8,090 bases of DNA from Minisyncoccota bacterium. GTDB taxonomy: Bacteria > Patescibacteriota > Minisyncoccia > Phycocordibacterales > Phycocordibacteraceae. The stretch is taken from NCBI GenBank assembly GCA_022844065.1, contig JALHML010000002.1:1-8090 (forward strand). Reading direction: 5' to 3'. The stretch's first letter is position 1; each line of letters opens with the position of its first letter. This document shows positions 1-5,016 of the stretch, piece by piece. Below the pieces are notes generated by a model. That model was not told the DNA's origin. It made no database searches and worked only from the letters and a program-made list of their open reading frames with translations. The position numbers were made by a program, and so were the translations under genes.

Positions 1-308
1 ACACTCTTGCAAGCGTAAAGTCGCCTTACTTCGGTAAGTCCGATTTTGCGTTCGCTTACGCGTAAAAGCTTCGCGCTTTCGCCTAAGCGACGTTCATACA
101 TCTCCGTTCCTTCAGGGAGTTGTATGGGCGGAATCTTCTGAAGGATCGGTATCGAAGGTCTCCCTGCCCTCGGCTTAAAAGACGGGACTAGGCAGAAGCG
201 TTTTGGCTAACGTTCCTATGCTTCTGCTGAACCCTCAACGTTAGCTACGCGTCGTAGACTCGCTCTTAAAGCAGGATTCGGACCGGAGTTCAACTCTCCG
301 CACCTCCA
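1..308 (+). ncRNA. ssrA: tmRNA (transfer-messenger RNA), 5' end outside window
   Basis: The RNA rescues stalled ribosomes: its tRNA-like end enters the A site and its short internal ORF adds a degradation tag. The 3' end is a clear tRNA-like T arm: stem CGGAG (284-288), loop TTCAACT (289-295), stem CTCCG (296-300), then the acceptor 3' strand CACCTCC (301-307) and discriminator A308. CCA is not encoded (CT follows), so it would be added enzymatically. Helix 5 is visible (52-58 with 84-90, continued by 60-62/80-82 and 65-69/75-79) and contains the tag stop codon, as in other tmRNAs. Pseudoknots can be drawn: PK2 (96-100/121-125 and 102-105/116-119, with loop 108-115 pairing to 138-145) and PK4 (192-199/220-227, with loop 206-214 pairing to 237-245). 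PK3 lies in about 146-190 but its pairing is less clear. The 5' acceptor strand and the region before the tag lie upstream of base 1. The order tag, pseudoknots, T arm shows a non-permuted, one-piece tmRNA. Confidence 0.93.
9..65 (+). other. tmRNA tag-peptide reading frame
   Basis: This is the probable proteolysis-tag ORF inside the tmRNA. Read from a GCA resume codon at 9-11 it encodes ASVKSPYFGKSDFAFAYA and stops at TAA 63-65 inside helix 5. The frame is chosen because the stop falls in helix 5 and the C-terminus is small and hydrophobic, as in known tags. The resume codon is inferred: the sequence before base 1 is missing, so the true first codon could be slightly up- or downstream. The same frame continues after the stop as KLRAFA and meets a second TAA at 84-86. 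Confidence 0.6.
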
Positions 309-323
309 CTGAATATAGAAAAT

Positions 324-352
324 TAGAAAACCGCCCTTGGGGCGGTTTTCTA
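324..352. terminator. Rho-independent terminator after ssrA, probably bidirectional
   Basis: A perfect 13-bp stem (324-336 with 340-352) encloses a 3-base TTG loop, with a GC core and A/T arms that give an A tract on one side and a T tract on the other. It begins 16 bases after the tmRNA discriminator base. It also lies about 35 bases beyond the stop of the leftward gene ending at 388, so it can serve both convergent units. Confidence 0.88.
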
Positions 353-387
353 CCGTTCCATGCAAACAATTTTATTTAACCTCAAAC

Positions 388-717
388 TCAAAATGACTGC
401 AGGAGCATGTTTAATATTGGCGCAACGAATGCAAAAATGAGAATCGAACCGAGAGTTATTCTTATGATTCGTAAACTTCTCTCCGAAACTATGTCCTCCA
501 ATATCTTCAGTACTCCAATGATAAATAGGACGGGGGTGATGAGGAAGAAAGGTAGCAACACAAAGAAACCACCTGCTATTACTACACCAGGACCATATCC
601 AAGATGTATCAAGCCAAGAATTAGAGGAGGCGGTAGTATGCCAGCCAGCACAATAAGAATGCCTTTGGTAAGGTTGGGACGCTTTTTAGTCGATGAAATT
701 TTTGTAGTTAGTTCCAT
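388..717 (-). CDS. Small three-helix membrane protein of unknown function
   Basis: A 109-aa protein that I do not recognise. The N-terminus (residues 1-16) is polar and Lys-rich with no signal peptide. Three hydrophobic segments follow at about 17-37 (with a PPP kink), 43-71 (which may be one long or two short helices) and 83-107. A charged loop around 72-82 (KILEDIVSER) separates the second and third. The leftward frame is preferred over the overlapping rightward frame at 407-727 because only the former gives a clean alternation of hydrophobic helices and charged loops. The ATG at 717 has no Shine-Dalgarno sequence, but an extended -10 (TGCTACTAT) ends 6 bases before it, which predicts a leaderless mRNA. 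The gene is therefore probably a separate transcription unit from the SRPBCC gene 74 bases upstream. It ends facing the ssrA terminator. Confidence 0.7.
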   Translation of the reverse strand: MELTTKISSTKKRPNLTKGILIVLAGILPPPLILGLIHLGYGPGVVIAGGFFVLLPFFLITPVLFIIGVLKILEDIVSERSLRIIRITLGSILIFAFVAPILNMLLQSF

Positions 718-723
718 GAGAAA

Positions 724-732
724 ATAGTAGCA
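724..732 (-). promoter_or_regulatory. Extended -10 promoter for the 109-aa membrane protein
   Basis: Read leftward, the sequence is TGCTACTAT, that is, an extended -10 TGn followed by a TANNNT hexamer. The hexamer ends 6 bases before the ATG at 717, so transcription would start at or next to the A of the start codon. No good -35 is seen. The same TGC-TA arrangement recurs at three other promoters in this window. Confidence 0.5.
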
Positions 733-758
733 CCGTCACACTAACGTCTAAGTACTTT

Positions 759-781
759 CACTGGCATCGATGGTGCCACTG
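759..781. repeat. Imperfect inverted repeat between SRPBCC gene and 109-aa gene
   Basis: The arms TGGCATC and GGTGCCA (762-768 with 772-778, one G-T pair) enclose GAT. The pairing extends to 759-760/780-781 across one mismatch. It lies 11 bases after the leftward SRPBCC stop and upstream of the next promoter, so it could end that transcript. No T tract follows on the leftward strand, so it is not a standard Rho-independent terminator. Confidence 0.35.
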
Positions 782-791
782 GTCTCGGTTA

Positions 792-1229
792 CTAACGCTC
801 TGCTATCTGCTTAAGTAGCTCTAGAGCCTTCGGCCACGCTTCATCAAACATTCCCGCATACTCGTCAGGAAGGTTAAGCAAGTCTACAGAAACCATGGTG
901 CCTCCGTCCTTGTCTTCGAGACTGTAGTTCTCAAAACCCTCTCCTTTCATTGGCACCTCAATCCCATTGTGTATTTCGGCGCCATACGTAAGGGAAATAA
1001 ACTCCTCTGGACGATTCTCCTTCACAATCGCTGCCATGCCTCCCTCTTTCTCTCCCTCCTTACCCGGACCAAGGAAGAGCATCTTTGAGCCCTCACTCCA
1101 ATCGCCCTGATAGTAGGAGCCGGGCATGAATACCGAAGTCCATTCACGGTAGGTCGCTTCATTAAGCATCACGTCCCACACCTTCTCGCGAGGAGCATTA
1201 ATCTGAGCGGAGAAGTGAAGATTTGTCAT
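792..1229 (-). CDS. SRPBCC / START-like ligand-binding domain protein (AHSA1-type)
   Basis: A 145-aa single-domain protein that reads as a member of the SRPBCC (Bet v1-like/START) superfamily, nearest to the AHSA1/polyketide-cyclase group. The N-terminal beta-strand and helix 'FSAQINAPREKVWDVMLNEATYREWTS' region (residues 5-31) has the typical I-x-A-P-x-x-x-V-W-x-x-L pattern. The core has the G-W/S-G-S turn (DWSEGSKMLFLGP, 43-55) and the glycine-rich strands, and the C-terminus (123-145) is the long amphipathic helix that closes the hydrophobic pocket. The protein is cytosolic, with no signal peptide or membrane segment. The family binds hydrophobic ligands or partner proteins; no specific ligand can be named. 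It starts 27 bases after the stop of the membrane-protein gene at 1257-1982 and is probably co-transcribed with it. No Shine-Dalgarno sequence precedes the ATG. Confidence 0.85.
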   Translation of the reverse strand: MTNLHFSAQINAPREKVWDVMLNEATYREWTSVFMPGSYYQGDWSEGSKMLFLGPGKEGEKEGGMAAIVKENRPEEFISLTYGAEIHNGIEVPMKGEGFENYSLEDKDGGTMVSVDLLNLPDEYAGMFDEAWPKALELLKQIAER

Positions 1230-1256
1230 GGAAATAGTCGCTTATGAATAGTGTCG

Positions 1257-1982
1257 TTACCGAATATTGGCGAGAACGTCTTTTGCAGAATTCTCGCCAA
1301 TAAAGCCCTCGAAAAGGTGAAGATTGTCGAGACTCTTCAGGATTATAACTATTGAGATAAGAGACGTTACGAAGGCTGCCTTAAGCACCGACCCAAGAAT
1401 TGCACCCACTGAAGGGATAACGCTGATCGACATAAGAAGCATCACGAGGAAGAACACAATCAGGAACCACTGAAATGAGGGGATGCGTTCCTGATACAAC
1501 ATAACCATGTTCTTCCGCAGAACTTGTGCGTCAGAGAGGCTCGCAAGCATACGACCCACTGCCTGATTCCTCAACGATTCTTGCTTACTGGATCCAATTA
1601 GTTCCTCAAGAGTTCGGTGTATAGAAGAGATAACGGTGGTCTCTTCGGAGAAATGATGCTCCCATGACTGATTTTTGAGCACTTTTTCGTAGTGCGCTCG
1701 TATAATTTTTCCAGTCGCTTCCTGTACTTGAGGACTTACATTGAGTGAGGCACGGTAGACGCTTGAGAGCTTCCCGTCGAACGTGCTGATTATCTCGCGA
1801 AGTTTGCTGTAGCGGGCTCCCTGGCGGGATATAAAAAATCCCGTAAATATGGAGAAGAAGAATGTACTGATTGTTATGAAGATCTTGTCCGTATCCTCGC
1901 CTCCAAACGAAATGAAATAAAAGGCTACTGCGACAAGCACAAAAACCAGGAGGAGTATGAGTTCTGTTCTTTTTGCGTGCAT
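1257..1982 (-). CDS. Bestrophin-like / DUF4239-type four-helix membrane protein
   Basis: A 241-aa inner-membrane protein. Hydrophobic segments lie at about 7-25, 34-51, 171-190 and 192-215, with a soluble, mostly helical domain of about 115 residues between helices 2 and 3. The layout resembles DUF4239 (bestrophin-like) proteins: a basic stretch directly after helix 2 (SRQGARYSKLREII), a central helical domain, a closely spaced C-terminal helix pair, then a conserved-looking end with LDN and an F-x-G turn (218-228). The match is by topology and motif memory, so the family call is tentative and no transport activity should be assumed. The ATG at 1982 is the first possible start after an in-frame TGA at 1986-1988. 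A strong AGGAGGTGG lies at 1996-2004, giving a long 13-base spacing. The gene leads a probable operon with the SRPBCC gene and shares a divergent promoter region with the DUF4105 gene. Confidence 0.75.
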   Translation of the reverse strand: MHAKRTELILLLVFVLVAVAFYFISFGGEDTDKIFITISTFFFSIFTGFFISRQGARYSKLREIISTFDGKLSSVYRASLNVSPQVQEATGKIIRAHYEKVLKNQSWEHHFSEETTVISSIHRTLEELIGSSKQESLRNQAVGRMLASLSDAQVLRKNMVMLYQERIPSFQWFLIVFFLVMLLMSISVIPSVGAILGSVLKAAFVTSLISIVIILKSLDNLHLFEGFIGENSAKDVLANIR

Positions 1983-1995
1983 GATTCACATGGTA

Positions 1996-2004
1996 CCACC
2001 TCCT
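1996..2004 (-). promoter_or_regulatory. Strong Shine-Dalgarno sequence of the bestrophin-like gene
   Basis: Read leftward this is AGGAGGTGG, the only strong Shine-Dalgarno match in the window. It is 4 bases from an ATG at 1989-1991 that is followed at once by TGA, and 13 bases from the ATG at 1982 that opens the long frame. A 6+3-bp hairpin (2008-2034) lies just upstream. Confidence 0.7.
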
Positions 2005-2037
2005 AATAGGGTACTTCGACGGAACCTCTACCCTGTT

Positions 2038-2043
2038 TATATA
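2038..2043 (-). promoter_or_regulatory. Possible -10 element for the leftward bestrophin-like gene
   Basis: Read leftward this is TATATA followed by AAC, a fair -10 match with no clear -35. Start would fall near 2031, leaving a leader of about 50 bases that holds the 2008-2034 hairpin and the Shine-Dalgarno sequence. It overlaps the region upstream of the rightward DUF4105 gene promoter. Confidence 0.35.
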
Positions 2044-2061
2044 CGATCATGGAGCGGCTAC

Positions 2062-2070
2062 TGGTAGACT
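2062..2070 (+). promoter_or_regulatory. Possible extended -10 for the DUF4105 gene
   Basis: TGGTAGACT fits TGN-TANNNT and lies 24 bases before the ATG at 2095, predicting a leader of about 18 bases. The -35 region is poor. A weak AAGGA (2089-2093) lies almost against the ATG. Confidence 0.35.
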
Positions 2071-2094
2071 GATACAACCTAACGAAAGAAGGAT

Positions 2095-2964
2095 ATGCTT
2101 CAACGAATACAGAACACTGTACTAACAAAGCATAAGAAGGCTGCAATCCTTTTCTTTGCCCTCCTTGCTGTATTAATAGTGTTCATACTTCTAAAAGAAG
2201 CCCGCACCGATCGAACCTGGCTTCCCGAACAAGTGATTACTGCAACGACACGTATTCAAAACGGCACCGTTACGATCCAAGGTGTTCGCGACTGGACCTA
2301 CGGCGAAGCAGCTCCCCTTACGACAGACTGGAATGATGTGTCTGTAGACCCTTTTACAATCGTTCGGACCTGGTTTCTTGTAGAGCCATTCTCAGACATA
2401 GAAGCCGTTGGGCACACTTTCCTTTCTTTTGAACTTGAAAACGGTACCGTACTCTCCTTCTCCGTAGAGGCGAGGCGAGAAGCAACTGAAGAGTACTCAG
2501 CAATCAAAGGTCAGTTCCGGGAATACGAACTCGCGTACCAGTGGGGTACGGAGCGTGACTTCGTGACGAGACGTCTCAACTACCTCGACCATCCGCTACG
2601 GCTCTATCCACTGACCCTTACACAGGAACAATCACAGGCTCTGTTTCTCTCTCTTGTCGAAGAAACACAGACGCTTGCCGAGCATCCACGCTTCTACAAC
2701 ACCCTTACGGCGAACTGCACGAACGTGCTTGCAAAGATCGTGAACCGCCATTACCCGGGCACCCTCCCCTACGACATTGCATGGAACCTCACCGGCTATG
2801 CCGACCTCTACCTCATGGAACAGGGGTTAATAGAGACTCCGACTTCTAAGGACGAAGCAATCGCAGCACACGACCTAACCCCGTATCGAACAGAGGTTAT
2901 GAAGATTGCCACGACTTCCGCAATAGACTTCAGCAGATCTATACGATCCCTTATCTCTTATTAG
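2095..2964 (+). CDS. Membrane-anchored DUF4105 (Lnb_N domain) protein
   Basis: A 289-aa protein. Residues 1-15 are basic, one transmembrane segment spans about 16-33, and the rest is predicted to be extracytoplasmic. From about residue 57 it follows the DUF4105/Lnb N-terminal domain pattern: a G-V-R-D-W-x-Y strand (63-69), an R-T-W-F-L segment followed by a GHTFLSF motif (His107), V-E-A-R-R-E...EEYSAIKG-F-x-x-YEL (about 124-146), a T-E-R-D-F-V-T-R-R...Y stretch (about 152-164), and YNTLTANCT with Cys208. Members of this family keep this His and Cys, which resembles a papain/NlpC-like pair, but I know of no proven activity, so hydrolase function is only a suggestion. Many relatives in Gram-negative bacteria carry extra C-terminal parts; here only the domain plus anchor is present. 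The first downstream Met is far inside the domain, so ATG 2095 is kept despite the weak, very close AAGGA. The next gene follows after 70 bases on the same strand. Confidence 0.82.
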   Translation: MLQRIQNTVLTKHKKAAILFFALLAVLIVFILLKEARTDRTWLPEQVITATTRIQNGTVTIQGVRDWTYGEAAPLTTDWNDVSVDPFTIVRTWFLVEPFSDIEAVGHTFLSFELENGTVLSFSVEARREATEEYSAIKGQFREYELAYQWGTERDFVTRRLNYLDHPLRLYPLTLTQEQSQALFLSLVEETQTLAEHPRFYNTLTANCTNVLAKIVNRHYPGTLPYDIAWNLTGYADLYLMEQGLIETPTSKDEAIAAHDLTPYRTEVMKIATTSAIDFSRSIRSLISY

Positions 2965-3034
2965 GAAATCATCTTCATGAAAGCCTCAGACACTTGAGGG
3001 TATGGTTCCTGTACATAAGCAATAACCAATACCT

Positions 3035-3466
3035 ATGAACAGAGCAGCTTCAATTTGGATTGTTCTCGGACTTGTCGTCCTTGGCATCCTTCTCATTCTC
3101 GCCTTTAGGAGTCCCGCTGACGTAGATGAGTCTATGGACCAGGCAGCGACGAGTACCGCACAGGTCATCGACCGGGCCGCAGCACGCACGGAGGCCTCCG
3201 CAGAACTCACAGCACTTCAGGCACGTATTGTGGCCGGAGAGACGTATGACTCACTGAAGGATGACTTCGCCAAAGTACGCACCAATCTCGCTGCCGCGTA
3301 CGAGAACGTAGAAGGCGAAGCTGCTCAAGAGTGGGCAGAGATTAGTAGCGACTTCGACGAGTTTGAAGCATCAGCACGTGAAGGCACGAGCAACTTCCTC
3401 GATGTCCTCGCTCGTCTCATCGCGCGCTTCTCCGCAGACATACGGGTTGAAAGCGCTGGGGAATAG
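3035..3466 (+). CDS. Single-pass membrane protein with Ala/Glu-rich helical domain
   Basis: A 143-aa protein of no family I recognise. Residues 1-6 are short and polar, a transmembrane helix spans about 7-24, and the remaining part is an acidic, Ala-rich region with no Cys and almost no Gly or Pro. That composition suggests continuous amphipathic helices or a coiled coil (about 31-135). A signal-anchor orientation with the helical part outside the cell is likely but not proven. Other frames in the region lack such regular composition. The ATG at 3035 has no Shine-Dalgarno sequence. The gene is probably co-transcribed with the DUF4105 gene 70 bases upstream, because no convincing promoter or U-tailed terminator lies between them. 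The transcript ends at the perfect palindrome at 3482-3519. Confidence 0.72.
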   Translation: MNRAASIWIVLGLVVLGILLILAFRSPADVDESMDQAATSTAQVIDRAAARTEASAELTALQARIVAGETYDSLKDDFAKVRTNLAAAYENVEGEAAQEWAEISSDFDEFEASAREGTSNFLDVLARLIARFSADIRVESAGE

Positions 3467-3481
3467 GGTAACGAGAGAGAC

Positions 3482-3519
3482 ATAAAAGAACGGTCCGGAT
3501 ATCCGGACCGTTCTTTTAT
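3482..3519. terminator. Bidirectional terminator, 38-bp perfect palindrome
   Basis: A fully self-complementary palindrome centred between 3500 and 3501 has a GC-rich core (ACGGTCCGGAT and its complement) flanked by AAAAG/CTTTT arms. It gives a long hairpin with a T tract in both directions. It lies 15 bases after the stop at 3466 and 15 bases after the leftward stop at 3535, between two convergent genes. Confidence 0.92.
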
Positions 3520-3534
3520 TACAAGTACCGAATA

Positions 3535-3738
3535 CTACTGCGCACCATCGCCACCCATGTCTGGCGTTGGGATCTCAACGTTTACCTGCGTAGGAGTTGC
3601 GGCTCCCCCACCCCTGCCGAATCCAGGCCACACGAAAATCGCGATGAGCACAACGGCGATAATAAGGACGCCCGCAATGATCCAGCCGCCTGAGCCGCCT
3701 TCATTGCCTGAGTTTGGGTTGTTTACGATGGTTGCCAT
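3535..3738 (-). CDS. Small single-pass Gly-rich membrane protein
   Basis: A 67-aa protein. It has a polar N-terminus rich in Asn, Gly and Ser (1-17), one transmembrane helix (about 18-37, ending at VWPG), a Gly-rich linker (40-46) and a polar tail with VNVEIPTP. Short proteins with this order (MATIV-N-P..., one helix, Gly linker, VNV/I tail) are familiar to me from candidate-phyla genomes, but I know no assigned function. The leftward frame is preferred over the overlapping rightward one (3557-3754), which is a Pro-rich shadow. It lies 57 bases downstream of mntP on the same strand and could be co-transcribed. No Shine-Dalgarno sequence is seen before the ATG. Transcription ends at the palindrome just beyond the stop. 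Confidence 0.72.
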   Translation of the reverse strand: MATIVNNPNSGNEGGSGGWIIAGVLIIAVVLIAIFVWPGFGRGGGAATPTQVNVEIPTPDMGGDGAQ

Positions 3739-3795
3739 GTACGTATTTGATTAGAAGTATTCCCGCACCCTACTCCTACCCGGATGAACACTTCA

Positions 3796-4344
3796 TTAAG
3801 AAAGCAAAAGAATCTTAAGCGCGAGGAAGAAAATAACGAACGCTCCAAGAAGCTCGATACGATTTCCAACCAGGAGTTTCCCTCGATTCCCTAAATAGAT
3901 ACCTATAAATGACATGAGGAGAGCCGTTACGCTAATAGTGCCTATAGCGAGCGGTATGTTCACGGGTATGAAATTGAAGGTTATGCCCACCACGAACGCA
4001 TCAATACTGGTTGCGACCGCAAGTACAAGAAGCGTACGGATGCGGAGTATGTCCTTCTCACGTTCTGTATCCTCCTTCTGAAAGCTTTCCCACAGCATCT
4101 GTACACCAACCAACAGAAGAAGTCCGCCACCGACAATGTGTCCGTATGCGGACAGGTATTCCCGGAACCCGTACCCAAGAAGGAGTCCGAGTAGGGGCAT
4201 GAGCACATGAAAGGCTCCGAATAAAAGCGCGATCTTGAAAGCCACAAACGGCTTCACGCGAGCGAGTGCCCCAGCACCAACACCCACTATTGCTGCATCT
4301 AAGGAGAGGCTCACAGCCAGTATGAGTATCTCCGCAAACGACAT
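3796..4344 (-). CDS. mntP: MntP-family manganese efflux pump
   Basis: This 182-aa inner-membrane protein matches the MntP (DUF204, YebN) family in length and in its six-helix, two-repeat layout. MntP exports Mn2+ from the cytoplasm. Each half carries the expected acidic membrane motif: SLSLDAA with Asp16 in helix 1, and ATSIDAFVVG with Asp115 in helix 4. The G-x-x-x-x-x-MP-L-x-G motif (residues 43-53) in helix 2 and the conserved later segments (SFIGIYLGNRG at 145-155, ELLGA in the last helix) are also present. A short charged loop (about 87-103, KEDTEREKD) separates the two halves. The ATG at 4344 lies 9 bases after a TGCTATGCT extended -10, so the mRNA would be almost leaderless. No Mn2+ riboswitch (yybP-ykoY) could fit there, although such elements precede mntP in some other bacteria. 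Substrate is assigned from the family only. Confidence 0.92.
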   Translation of the reverse strand: MSFAEILILAVSLSLDAAIVGVGAGALARVKPFVAFKIALLFGAFHVLMPLLGLLLGYGFREYLSAYGHIVGGGLLLLVGVQMLWESFQKEDTEREKDILRIRTLLVLAVATSIDAFVVGITFNFIPVNIPLAIGTISVTALLMSFIGIYLGNRGKLLVGNRIELLGAFVIFFLALKILLLS

Positions 4345-4353
4345 GATTCCGAA

Positions 4354-4362
4354 AGCATAGCA
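4354..4362 (-). promoter_or_regulatory. Extended -10 promoter for mntP
   Basis: Read leftward this is TGCTATGCT (TGN-TANNNT). The hexamer ends 9 bases before the ATG at 4344, so transcription would begin within about 1-3 bases of the start codon. No -35 match is seen at the usual distance. Confidence 0.45.
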
Positions 4363-4389
4363 TCTGCACCCAAAACTCGGGTTTTTGCC

Positions 4390-4418
4390 TTGTTTACGGC
4401 CTATTTACGTGCTAGAAT
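4390..4418 (+). promoter_or_regulatory. Promoter of the infC-rpmI-rplT operon
   Basis: The -35 box TTGTTT (4390-4395) is followed by a 17-base spacer and the -10 box TAGAAT (4413-4418), preceded by TGC to make an extended -10 (TGCTAGAAT, 4410-4418). This is the best sigma-70-type promoter in the window. Start is expected near 4425, which rules out any infC start codon upstream of that point. Confidence 0.75.
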
Positions 4419-4437
4419 CCGTACACACCAAGAAACC

Positions 4438-5016
4438 TTGAGCACGAACACCGATAGAATCCGCATAAACCGAGAGATTAGGGCTCCGAAACTCCGAGTT
4501 ATAGGCGCCGAGGGAGAGAACCTCGGCGTCCTCGACACGGACGAAGCCATTAAAGTGGCCCAGAACCTCGGTCTGGACCTCATTGAGATCTCGCCAAACG
4601 CGGTGCCTCCCGTTGCGAAAATCATGGATTATGGTAAATTCGAGTACGAGCGAAGCAAGAAAGAAAGTGCCGCGCGCAGCAAGGTAAAGGTCTCTGAAAC
4701 CAAGGAGGTTCAGATCAAAGTAGGTACAGGAGAGAACGATATGCGTCTCAAGGCAAAGAAGGCAGCCGAATGGCTCGCCGACGGACACCGCGTTCGCATG
4801 GAGCTCTTTCTTAAGGGACGGTACAAGGGCATGGACGAGGCATTCCTCAAGACTCGCCTCGAGAAGTTCATGCTCATGATCCCGTACGCCTACAAAATTG
4901 CCGAGCCGGTGACGCGCGCTCCGAAAGGATTCGCCGCCATCATCGAGCGCGACGCGAAAGCAGCAACTCCCGCAAAGAAGCCAGACAGTCCTGAAACAGA
5001 AACAACCCCAGCATGA
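4438..5016 (+). CDS. infC: Translation initiation factor IF-3
   Basis: IF-3 binds the 30S subunit, keeps it apart from 50S and checks start-codon/initiator-tRNA pairing. The N-domain starts with RINREIRAPKLRVIGAEGENLG, the family signature, and continues through ALIEISPNA-like and VAKIMDYGKFEYE motifs. A Lys-rich linker leads to the C-domain with KEVQIKVGTGENDMRLKAKKAAEWL and a R-x-E-x-x-L-KGR segment. The last roughly 20 residues (Ala/Pro/Thr/Glu-rich) form a disordered tail. No ATG exists near the start. The frame opens back to a TTG at 4390, but that codon lies in the promoter -35 box. TTG 4438 gives 193 aa with 8 residues before RINREIR; ATC 4459 and ATA 4465 are possible alternatives, since infC uses AUU in E. 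coli. The TGA stop overlaps the rpmI ATG (ATGA), implying translational coupling. Confidence 0.94.
   Translation: MSTNTDRIRINREIRAPKLRVIGAEGENLGVLDTDEAIKVAQNLGLDLIEISPNAVPPVAKIMDYGKFEYERSKKESAARSKVKVSETKEVQIKVGTGENDMRLKAKKAAEWLADGHRVRMELFLKGRYKGMDEAFLKTRLEKFMLMIPYAYKIAEPVTRAPKGFAAIIERDAKAATPAKKPDSPETETTPA

Noticed and set aside
246..308. Possible separate tRNA gene ending at the T arm (TTCAACT loop)
   Set aside because: No anticodon or D arm fits directly upstream, and helix 5 and the pseudoknots before it show that the T arm belongs to a tmRNA.
407..727. 106-aa rightward open frame opposite the 109-aa membrane protein
   Set aside because: The product is Arg/Pro/Ser-rich with no domain character, whereas the leftward frame gives three clean membrane helices and a well-placed promoter.
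1606..1989. 127-aa leftward frame starting with GTG overlapping the bestrophin-like gene
   Set aside because: It overlaps the better frame in the same direction; its product is Cys/His/Arg-rich without membrane or domain pattern. Its start lies nearer the Shine-Dalgarno sequence, but coding character favours the ATG at 1982.
2984..2999. Hairpin CCTCA/TGAGG between the DUF4105 gene and the 3035 gene
   Set aside because: The stem is only 5-6 bp and no T tract follows, so it does not qualify as a terminator.
3557..3754. 65-aa rightward frame opposite the small Gly-rich protein
   Set aside because: Its Pro-rich composition mirrors the Gly codons of the opposite strand, and it lies beyond the terminator that ends the rightward transcript.
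4368..4386. Hairpin ACCC-AAAACTCGGGTTTTT between mntP and infC
   Set aside because: Two competing short stems (ACCC/GGGT or AAAAC/GTTTT) can form but both are weak, no rightward gene lies upstream, and the position is before both predicted start sites, so it is not a convincing terminator or attenuator.
5013..5016. Possible recoding of TGA as Gly, as in Gracilibacteria/Absconditabacteria
   Set aside because: TGA terminates infC exactly at the rpmI start in a typical ATGA overlap, and none of the clear genes has an internal TGA, so the standard bacterial code fits.
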